From assembly GCA_963680875.1 (NCBI GenBank), contig OY804580.1, positions 100,106,000-100,169,999 on the forward strand: DNA of 64,000 nt. The letters are read 5' to 3'. The stretch comes from Bathymodiolus brooksi (lineage: Eukaryota; Mollusca; Bivalvia; Mytilida; Modiolidae). Made by a program: the position numbers and the translations under genes. Each line of letters opens with the position of its first letter. Within the stretch, counting starts at the first letter, position 1. The notes beneath the pieces are model-generated. The model ran no database searches, was not told where the DNA came from, and worked only from the letters and a program-made list of their open reading frames with translations. Shown here piece after piece: positions 22,801 through 34,800 of the stretch.

Positions 22801-25800
22801 TATGTATATACCCTGCAACCATTTTTAAAAATATGAATTATACTTGCAGTGGAGAAAATGAAAGAGAAGCAACGCTGAAATGAAATTAAAAATAATGTTC
22901 ATTCATAATTATATCTTATAAATAGTAATTATATTTTTCATGATTTTATTTACTTATTAAATTACCTGCATCTTGTAACTCAGTTATTTGACAAAATTCA
23001 AGGCTACCTGAAATATTGAAATGTGAATCAAATTAACAGTGATATCCAATAATGTGAATCAAATTAACAGTGATATCCAATAATATGAATCACATTAACA
23101 GTGATATCCAATAATGTGAATCAAATTAAGTGATATCCAATAATATGAATCACATTAACAGTGATATCCAATAATATGAATCAAATTAACAGTGATATCC
23201 AATAATATGAATCACATTAACAGTGATATCCAATAATGTGAATCAAATTAACAGTGATATCCAATAATGTGAATCAAATTAACAGTGATATCCAATAATA
23301 ATTAATATCTGTACATAAGATGAAGAAAAACAAAACAAAATCACAACACAAAATGTGTTGGGCACCACTATATGCAACCAAACAGAAAAAACGTAAATAA
23401 GACACGAGCGCTCCTACAAAATCTAAAAATAGACAATACAATTAGTTTATGGTTAACATATCAAATTATTTAGTATATCAAATATTAGTGGTGCACCGAT
23501 CATCGGAAACATCGACTAATCAGTCGGACGTCATCATACGATCCGATGATCGATTCTTAAACCTTGTGATCGATTCTGATTCTATAGTGTCTAAAATATA
23601 TATGCTTAACTTTGTTCTTTGGTTGTTTTGGGTTTTCTTTGGTCTCCATACTGACAAAAATATTGCAGTTTTATCCCAGCTGGTTTTTTTTTTGCCCTCA
23701 TACTGACAAACATCTGGCAGTTTTGTCCAAGCGTACTTTTGACACTCAGTCAATACACATATTTGGACTAGTCTATTATTTATCTACTTCCCGGAATAAT
23801 CCATTTTATATCAGGAGTTACACATACAGTTGACTCTCGTTGTCTCGAACTCGGTTGACTCAAATTTCCGGTTGAGTCAATTTTTTATCGAAGTCCCGAA
23901 CTTCGTTGTGCATAAATATATATAATTTGACTCCTGTTGAGTCGAATTCGGATGAGTCGAAATTTCGGTTGTCTCGAATAAAAGTTTTGGTCCCGAGATG
24001 TAGAAAACCATATTATTTACATTCGTTAAGTCAAATTTATCTGTCAAAACATGTGTATTACCTTGGGATTAAAATCGGATCACAGGTGAAACATCCGGTC
24101 ATTGACTTTGACATTTTTACCTTAGGCTATTTCACATGTTTATTTTAACAATCTGTCAAATTAATTAGTGATAATAATTGAATTGGCTTGGTATAATCTA
24201 TTATGACACAGGTTAAATGTGTACAATAACAAATTATCGATTTATAATAAGTGCTCTTGGGTCGGCATACATCAATGATTGTGAAAAGTACACAACGGAA
24301 GCGTTTTATCTATTGATTTATTTGTCGGAAATTAATTTTTATTAAAGATGTATAATTTCTCAATTTTGAGAGATTTGAAAAAAATGTTACTCTTAATTAA
24401 CTGTTGTAATAAAAGGGGAAATCATGCTATTTCTCAGAATTGGCGTTATTTTCGGTCGAGAAAAGTTTTCTTTTACACTTTATTGATTCAATGCAACACA
24501 ACAGATAAACATAATCATACACACAAAAAAAAGATATCTAGCAGTTATCAATCATTCCACAAGATTCAAAGAATTTAACAGAAAAAAAACAGCAAAAAAA
24601 ACATCGAATAAGTTTTAAATCGTTCCTAGAATCGAGACATGCGATGCTGGTTTTAGCTCTTCAAAATTTTGCTCGAGTTGTCTCCCTTTCGTCGTTAAAC
24701 AAACTACACTTCCGGTATTTTCATAGCTCCTCTTGAGTCGAACTACGGTTGACTCGAATTTTTTCCATGGTCCCATCGAATTCGAGATAACAAGAGTCAA
24801 CTGTATATGGAAAACGATCTCTTGTTTTGTTCTAAGTTAATGTTTAAAATGGAAAAATTGTAGTTTGTAAATATATTATTTGATTTTATTCAAATCTTTA
24901 CTTTTGTCAAACACATATTTGGACTAGTCTATTATTTATCTATCTATATCAGGTGTTACACATATGGAAAACGATCTTTTGTTTTGTTCTAAGTTAATGT
25001 TTACTAATGGAAAAATTATAGTTTATAAATTTATGATACAATTTTATTCATATTTTTACTTTTGTCAATCATACTCTTGAAATAAAGACTATTTGATTAA
25101 TTATAGTCAATAAATACATTTAGCAGGCAATGGTCACCGATGATCGATCATCGGTCGATGTTGATATAATGATCATCGATCTTGAAAATGTTACCGATTC
25201 CCATCACTATCAAATATAGAGAAACCTGTCTAAACCGAACCCTGAGAAAATCAAAATCATGCATAAAGCGAACTTATTTAAAGTCCCAATGTAGGAATTT
25301 TTGGTGAATTTAACCTGAATAATCTGAACACCTGTCTATTCCAAACAAAATAGCTAGCCCCAAGGATCTTGGTTTTAGACATGTATAACTATACATTGTT
25401 GTATATAAAATAAAGAGTCAAGTATAAAACGACATTTTCCTTAATTAACAGAGATGATAACAGAAAATCAATGAAAAATAGCTGAAACCATCTATGATCT
25501 ACACCCGCTTTCAAAAAGGTCCTTTTTTTTTATATCTGCTCTGTCCATGTCTTGCAACTTTTGGAATATTTTATAAGAGGAAAATAGCTGAAATCGGTTA
25601 AACAACTGAAAAAAAATCATCCCTGAATTATTAAAATTCCCAAATTTTTCCTTGCTAAAAAAAAAACAAAAAAAAACAACAAAAAAACCAAAAAAAAACC
25701 AGACATTGCAACTTTTCGAGTTTTGTGTCTATATTATTTACATGTACACAAAATACCTGGATTCTAGTGTATTTATTCTTTCCCTGGTTTCTCTATCATA

Positions 25801-28800
25801 TACATAGATTTCCGGTGTTTCTCCCGTCGTAACCAATCTTTTACCATCAGGGCTATAGGCAACATTCAGGGATTGTCTATTTTCTAACATTGTGTTTAGA
25901 CATTTGCCACTGGTATAGTGCCATAGCTTAATATGACCAGATGCATCTGAAAAATGAAATAAAATGTGTACGCGATACAACATTATGTGACTTACAACAT
26001 GTCGGTTGATTTCTCCGGATACTCTGGTTTCCTCCATCAATAAAACTGTGCGCCACAATATAGTTGAAATATTGTAGAAAGTGGTGTTAAACACCATAAC
26101 TTTAACCCTAAAATTTATAATGAAAAGACTAAAAGAAAGTTTCCTATTCATAAAATCCATGACATATGAATGGTTGCTGTTTAATGCCAATTTTAATATG
26201 ACGTCTCTAATACGGCACACACGATAATACTCAACAACTCTATATTTAGCGCAAGTGCAGTACACAACAAATCTGGCTGTTCCGATGTGACTCCCGCTGT
26301 GAAATTACCGTGACGACCGAGTGTAAACAAACAAAACACTGGCATATAACGTATTTTTAAAGTCCTTAAAATAAAATTTTCCCCTCAGTTATAAATAAAT
26401 ATTCTGTAACTAAGTATTTTTTTATCATTTGTTTTGAAAATTTACATTTGGGGATTCCCAGTACGCACACATATATTCCATTGATATGTGTCGGCCATGA
26501 ATAACCGGAAAATGCACTAGCCACTAACCTTCATGCTTTCCTACGTATACATTGATAACTGAACGGTGATGTAATTAAGTTACTGATATTTTCCAATTTG
26601 ATGGCATTTTGAATTTTGCTACTCAAACAAGTAAAATGCTCACAAAATCGTAAAATAAATCAGTAACCAGCTTGTGTCAATCAGCGTCCCTTGTAAACAA
26701 CGTCACAGGATGACGATATATTACAGAAGTCAGAGTCGATAGATGGTTGTCTTAAGTATTTATTCCGGAATTTTTTTGTATGTCAACAATACAAGCTTTT
26801 TTTTTCATTGGCATTTATTTTTTTTATTTCATATCTAACAATAACTGTCGATTATTAACAACTGTTCAAGTGTTCGATATTATGTTTGACAACTCCACTC
26901 CGCCATCTTGTCAGCGCACGAAATGATGAACTAATGAACTCCGACTTTTTTTAAAATATTTTTACGCAGGAATTGTTCAATCGAATCTATGTTGGAAAAT
27001 ACACAATAAATATGTTTTTCATGTTAACATCCATATCTTTGTTTTAAAATATCTCGTTCAAATACAAATAATTCAAAATCAATTCAAAATTTCCGAAGGA
27101 GGTAAATGGAACAGCCACCAAATGCTGTGTGTATACAGTTCACGAATGGTTAAAAATTACCGTATTTGTCCTATTAGAATCGAAATAATTCATGGCAGGC
27201 ATAGAGTTGTGCAAATTTACACATGGGCTGGGCCTTTATATTCTTAGATTTTACCCCTCGCTTTCGCTCGGGGTAAAATTCGAATATAAAGGCCCAGCCC
27301 ATGTTTAAATTTGCAGAACTCTATGCCTGCCATGAATTATTTCTTAAATATTATAAGCAATTTTTCAGTTATAAAATGGCAAGAACAAGTTACATTCTGA
27401 TAAGATGGTGAAGATGTCTGCTTTGTTCTAGACCAACATGCTTAGTTGGATATTTATAGTACTAGTTCACAGAAACAACAGTCTGTTGGTAGACATGTCG
27501 CTCCACTCAGACACATTATTCAGATTCTGAACAAACTAGTCTTTGCTCTTCCTCCTTAATGCTGTGTGCTTAGCGGAACAGCTACAAATATCAATTTCAT
27601 AGTTCTTGGTTTGTCTCAAATCCACGATCTACAGCACTCAGGGTGAACACAATAATCATTACAACACCGATGCAGTCATGATATATATATTTTTAACTCA
27701 AAACTCAATGATGAGTCAATCTGAATAAAATCACATCTCTGACTTGCTCCTCTTTTATTGATTATTACGGTTTGGTTCATATATAATATAAATGGTGTTT
27801 AACCCACTTTCAACAATAACTGATTATCATGTTGTGGTGTGGGAGATCAGAAGAAACCCCATTATGGATCACATGCGAGTGAGCCTATGTCATGACCTTT
27901 GCCGTCAAATTACAATGGCACTACCGAGACTATGAAAGTGTTATAATTACATCTTAATACTAAGCTGCTTTGCTTGATATGAGAGCAATCTGATTGCCCG
28001 AAAAAGGCCATATCTCTTATTTATCATACCATTTAATAATCGTAATATCCATGATATATCGTATACAGATCCAGGATCGTATAAGTTTACAATACGCACG
28101 AAATGTAAACGAACGGAAAACGCAAACAAAACGAATGAAAAACGAACAAACGCTTCACACGAACGATACGAAAAATGCACGATAAACGAAACGAACACAC
28201 GATACGTACGCAAAATACACAAAACCAACGCACGATACACGAACGAACGAATCATTGGAGTATACTTGTAACCATATATTATCCAATGACAAACGATCCT
28301 GGTTCTATAGAGGTACAATATAGTATCGTGTTATTATTTGAATGGCTTTTGTGCAAATTGACGTGATTAACTAATCTTATATTTTATACGCAATTGATAC
28401 AAAATGGATATATAAATGATAAATTAGTCGGTAAAGTAATAGGATAATACAATTTATATTATCAATGTGTTTAATAATTATATTTATGACTAAATTTTAA
28501 ATCTCATATATTTGACTTCCAAATATGACTTTATATATTTATATAATTATACAATTATTCAGAATTTATGGATTCTGTATTGACAACCAGACATAGGTGT
28601 ATCAGTTATTTTCCCGGTCAAGCTGTCCGAGAGGTGTGTGGCTTAAAAAGGTCATAAATAGTATAATTGTTAATTAGAATGAAATTAAGAGTTGACATTT
28701 CACACCTGCAGTTTACATACATATAGATGTTACACATGTAGATGATTTCTTGTTTATTTGTCTGTAGAGTAAATTATTGAAAAAAATGCATTTATTAAAT

Positions 28801-31800
28801 ATGTTTTCCCTTAAAACAATTAATAAAATAGTCCATTCTGGTAACATCGTACACCCTCTAACTTTGCGCATATGCCCGTTTGAATGCTTCCAATGGGTAT
28901 ATATTTGAATTGTGTTTATGAATTGTTAATGCACAATTTATTTAGTTTTTAACTCGAAAAAAATTGGAATGTGTACATAAACTGACAAACGAAACGAACG
29001 ATACACGAAACGAACGTTACACGAAACGAACAAATACACGAAACACGAAATGACCGATACACGAAACAAACGAACCAATTACACGAACGAAATGCAAACA
29101 AACTGAAAACGAACGAACGATACACACAAACGAAACGAACGAAAAACGCAAACGATACGAAATATCTGTTAACTTAAACGATCCAGGGTCTGTAGCACAG
29201 ATCAATAATATATAAAAAAATATACATATAGAAATGAGGGAAAGGATGGGTCAACCAGGTCAACAACTTTTGACTGCCACTGAAAAGTACAGAGAGTTGA
29301 GTAGGGACAAAAAATGAAGTCTTTTGTGGTGTATACAATGTGTATACAAAAGAGGTCTTTTATCGTGCAGGCAGCATGACACTCTCCAAATATGTTACCC
29401 ACTATGGTCCACAGTCAGGTTATCCATATTATAACCTGACAACCCCCATCAAGAGGGTCCCCCCTATTCACCACCCCGGGATGGGCTGAACAGCTTTGTG
29501 GGATTAAGCCCTGGGAACCTTCACCAATACACAAATTTTCAATTTGACTGCAGCTTGGCTGATAGTAATGACTTACATGATGCTAGCAGTCTGTTTTCTT
29601 CTATTGCTCCACTCAGAGGGAAGGCAGGGAATCTGATTTGTGTGACTGGTAAATTCTCCTTTAAAATATCTTCATCTTGTAAACTGTATAACAACTGGTT
29701 CTCATGATGATTGTATATCTGTAATATAATCATTGATTGATTGATTAATTGGTGCTTAATGCCAACTTTAGCAGTAATTTTCTGCTATGATCGTGGTGTT
29801 ATATATATATATACTAATAAACTGTACAATAACTAGAAATTAGGGGAATTTGGCTTCATTGCCGTGGAAGTCAGTGATGTTGGTTGATTGATTGATTGAT
29901 TGATTGGTGTTTAATGCTAACTTTAGCAATATTTCAGCCATATATCGTGGTGTACATTGTGACGTATGATGTTGATGATATCCTCAAAGTAAGTGCAGAT
30001 GTATGTAAATAGAATGATGAGTTTATCTCAGATTAGATCAAATTTATGTTTTGCTTATGAAATTAATGTTTTTTTTTATATATGCATCTTAAGTGGCATA
30101 TGGTGTATTTTGGTAGCGACAATATAATTAAACAATTATTGGTCAATATCACACCATTATCTACCATTAAAAAGGTCCACAATAAGCTATAATTTCAATC
30201 TTAATAACATTTACTCAGGGAGAAAGGATATGGATATAAATGAATCATACTTTGACACAACTAAATCAAAGAAACAGCACATTTATTACTGTTCTACATT
30301 TCAGTCACAGTATGGTCTTCAACAATGAGCATACATATATATGTAAAGGTGGATTTATACTCCGGGTGCGACAGCGATGTGACGAGCAATGAAATTGTTG
30401 CGATGGAGAAGCGATACTATTGCAAAATCATTGCTTTTTTTTTGTCGCATCGCTACTATCATTTTTAGTTCGTGTTGCTTAGTGATTTTGATAACATTTT
30501 TTTATGATTTCAGATGGCAATTATTCAGCAACGGTAGCGATATCACTAAAAAGTTAAAATAATTTCAACTCTGTTGTGACAGCTTGCGACGAAAATTTTC
30601 GTTAGTGATGGTCAGCGATGACATGCGTTGTCGCTGCGATAGCGTTCTTGAAAATGACATCGCTTCGCTGTCGCACCCGGAGTATAAACCCACCTTAACT
30701 CATACCCTAAAATAAGTGTTACTGCCCCTAGCCTACAGTTGAGTGGTACTCTTTACTTTTGACGATGCAGCTTTAATATTTAGATCTTATTTGGTGTTTA
30801 GAATTTTATTTCTCAATGCTGTCAGGAACACTAGTAGCACTTTAATCTGATGAGTCCAGAAGACATTTCTGAACATTTTGGTGAGTCCCACCATTGTCAG
30901 AATCTGAAATTTGAAAACTTTGGCAAGTCAAAGTAGATGGTTTTTATATTAAAGAGTGAGTGATTGTTGTTTAATGCCAATTCAGTAATTTTTCAGCTAT
31001 ATCATGGTGAGAACAAGTTAATTTTCAATGAGATGATGATGAGGTCAGCTTTGTTCTCACTGAAACAACAGTCCGCTACATTCGGACACATTATTCTGCT
31101 TCCAAGTCAACCAGTCTTTGCTCTTTTTCCTTAATGCTGCGTGCTTAGCAACAAATACCAATTTTATAGTCTTTGGCTTGAACCCACGATCTACCGCACT
31201 CGAGGCGAGCACGCTAACCATTACGCCATTGATGCGGTTAAATATATTAAAAGGAAGTCTCAGCATTACTTACCAGTACTAAACCATCGATCAAGCCAAC
31301 AGCCAGCAGAGACCCATCAGGTGTAAACTTACAACACATTACATCAGTAGGACATTCACTGAAACAAGCAAGATGTGTGTGTTACAAGACAGATTTCCAT
31401 AGAAGACAATTTGAATGACCACCCAAATATTCCCAGTACTCGAAATGAAAATTTGACTTTATTGGTCCGAATCAAATTCTTGAATTTAGTTTTATCTACA
31501 ATGTAGTTCTAAATGAAAATGGAAAAATGTACTGGTCCGAACAAAGTTTTACTGGTCTTGGGCTGGAGGACAAAGTTTTACTGGTCTTGGGCTGGAGGAC
31601 AAAGTTTTACTGGTTGGGCTGGAGGACAAAGTTTTACTGGTCTTGGGCTGGAGCACCGGTGTTCATCGTGAGGATTGTATTCCTGCAAAGTTTTGCTGCA
31701 AACAGCCATAGGATTTCTTAATCGAAGATCGAAATCTTAACAGACAGAACATGTGAACCAAATAATAGTAAAAATCCACACTATCTTTAGTCATAGGTAC

Positions 31801-34800
31801 AATATAGTCAGAGACATAAGTGTGATAAATCACTGTGATAGACATATCACTCATCTTGGTGATTTGGATATATATCTTTTGTTCTATTAAATATATCCTC
31901 AAAATTTCTTTTACATTTAGAGTGTTACTTATTATCATCCAAAGGCCATATCCAAATACATGTAAGTAAATAGATTAAACAGACCAAAGGATATATCAGT
32001 ATCACGATTTATCAGGCTATGCCTATGACTGAGTCTGTACTGTACAAAGACTTGTAAACAAGTTACTTATAAAACTGTTTCACAACAACAAAAAATGTTA
32101 GACTTCTAGTCACTAAATGATTACAGAAAACTATTTCTCAAAAAAAAGAATTAATCAAAATATTTTTTCTTAGATTTCTAGTCACAAAATGATTTATAGA
32201 ACAAACTATTATTTCTAAAAAAAATAACAAAAACAAAACAAAAAGAAACAAAATTATTTTCCAAAATATGGAAAATAATATAATAATTGCTCTATATTCT
32301 TGCTCTTTATTCAATGTTTGATAAACAGTGACGAAGGGAAAGAATATTGAATATTAAATATATAATTAATTACCCAATTTGGAAATAAAAAATAATATAT
32401 ATTTTTTCAATAATAGTCTTTATTTGTAAGCAATAATAAAATTAATAAACTACAGTCAAAACTTGTCTCATGTGACCTTCCAAGGGAACATTGAAATAGG
32501 GTCACATAGGACAGGTGGTCACTTAATACAGGTTTAATTAATATAAAATGTATTGTGAATGGAAATTAAAATTAAGGTCACATAATACAAGTTATTGCTT
32601 AATAGAGGTGGTCACTAAAGTAGGTTTGACTGTAGTATAATTTATGTTAATGCTGTGCTCCTGTAAACATGTATTCTATTAGAAATCAAATTGGGATTTA
32701 AATACATTGGAGTCAGAGAGAAAAAGAATAAGATATTTAAAGAAACATTGGATAATTATATAAATAGCAAGAATATTGAAAATTTAATATAACTACCCCC
32801 CACCAACATGATCATCAATATAGCATGTTGTTATTACTTGTACAATATAAAAATGTCACAAAAATGCAGAACACTGCATTCATTCAAACACTGCACATGG
32901 GTGCACTTAAAAAAAAAATCTTTGAATAAGGTGATATATCATATTCCTTCTAAACAATGGTATTTCACTAATCTTTTATTTCAAACCTAATCATCCAATA
33001 GTTGTGCTCTAGTTAACTCTTATTTAACTCCAGACTGTCTCTTTTGTTTAGATAATTATATATAATATATTATATAAGTGTCCATAGTGGAAGACAAGGT
33101 CATGCGTTTAAACCAGTACAACAAACCTTTCAATAGGTCATAATGTTTGTATGCTAAAAACATTGCATTTATATGTATATTCATTAATGTTATATCTATC
33201 TTGCAATAAATAGTCTAATTAATATGATACATCTTGGTGTAGGGGCCATCATGATCGTGATCGTATGGTAATTGGATTTACAGCTACCTGTGCAATCAGT
33301 GCCTATCACCACTAAAAGTTGTGAGTTCGAATCCTGCTCAGACGAGGCGTACTCGATACATTATGTGATAAAGTTTGTCATTTGACTTGCGGTAGTTCAG
33401 TGGTTATCTCTAGGTACTCTGGCTTCCTCCACTAATAAAACTGACTGCCACGATATAACTGAAATATTGTTGAAAGTGGTGTTAAACACAATAACCCTAT
33501 TCCTCTTGATGCGTTTCATTTTAAATGTACAGCGAGTTAGTGAGTGAGCAATTTTTCAGCTACAGTACAGTCAGAGACATAGTGTGATAAATCACTATGA
33601 TAGACGTATCACTCATCTCGATGATTTGGATATATCTTTTATCCTATCAAATATATCTTTAAAATTTGTTTTACATTTAGAGTGTTACTTACTATTAATC
33701 AAAATTAGAAAATAGATTAAAGACCAAAAAATAGATCAGTATCACTAAGAAGAGTGATATTATATGTCTATCACACTGATTTATCATGGTATATCCATGA
33801 CTGTACTGTATATCATGTGACAAGAAATTACATTTCGATGAGATGACGACGACAATGTCCGCTTTGTACTAGACTAACCTTTGTAGCTTATTAAAACCAT
33901 AGTACCTATCACCACGGAAGTTGTGAGTTGAATCGCACTCAGGCGAGGTGTACTCGATACAACTTTATGTGATAAAGTTTGTCAGCGACTTGCAATAGGT
34001 CGGTGGTTTTCTCCGGGCACTCTGGTTTCCTCCATCAATAAAGCTGACCGTGCGCCACGATATAATTTAAATAGTGTTGAAAGTGGTGTTAAACACCATA
34101 ACCTTAACCCTTGCCCCATAAGTGAATAACAACAATGGCAGTTCCATTTGCTAATAAAAGATAACTGTTTGTGACCGGTGTCATTAAATATCATTTCTAA
34201 TGAAGATTTTTAGCAAAATGAGCAGATCTATGAATTAATGCAATAGATGTCTAAACACTTTAATAATCTTATCAAAAGATAATGACACTTTATACGAAAA
34301 CCAGAAGGTCCACGGGCGCAGCTAATACCCAGCGAAAGGTCACTGACCTCAGATCTTCATAATTTTGAACCCCTGTCTGAGAGGTCCATATGCACAGATG
34401 CCAACCCTAAATAAAATGAGTAAATTAATATATTGCTGGTCATGAAGTTGAGCACTGAATATCTGTGACATGAGGGTCTCTGGGCTGTCACCCCTAGTTA
34501 TTTATTAAAAAATGAATCCAAATCTGTGAATTCTGTACAATCATTGTATTGCCCATGCCTTTTGATATCATCATATGCAAGCAGGGTTGTCAATAAGAAA
34601 TTGATAAACAGATTAAATTGGAAAAGTAACATATCATGCTGGGGTCGGAGGGGAGGTGGGAGAGTGAGGTCAGGCTGGGTCCCGGGGGTTGGGTGCATCA
34701 TTTATTGGTCTTTTGATTAGACTCTTCCTTTGTCCTTGCAGAAGCAATAGCCAACCAGTGTGGATAATGATGTAAAAAAAAAAACATACAAACGTACACA

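Noticed and set aside
25947..26265. Upstream two thirds of the 175-codon minus frame as coding
   Set aside because: Covers a SINE and an intron; homology begins only at the acceptor at 25946, and codon 145 is completed from exon 3.
27947..28318. 123-codon minus-strand frame
   Set aside because: Rests on ACGAAACGAAC low-complexity sequence; no domain.
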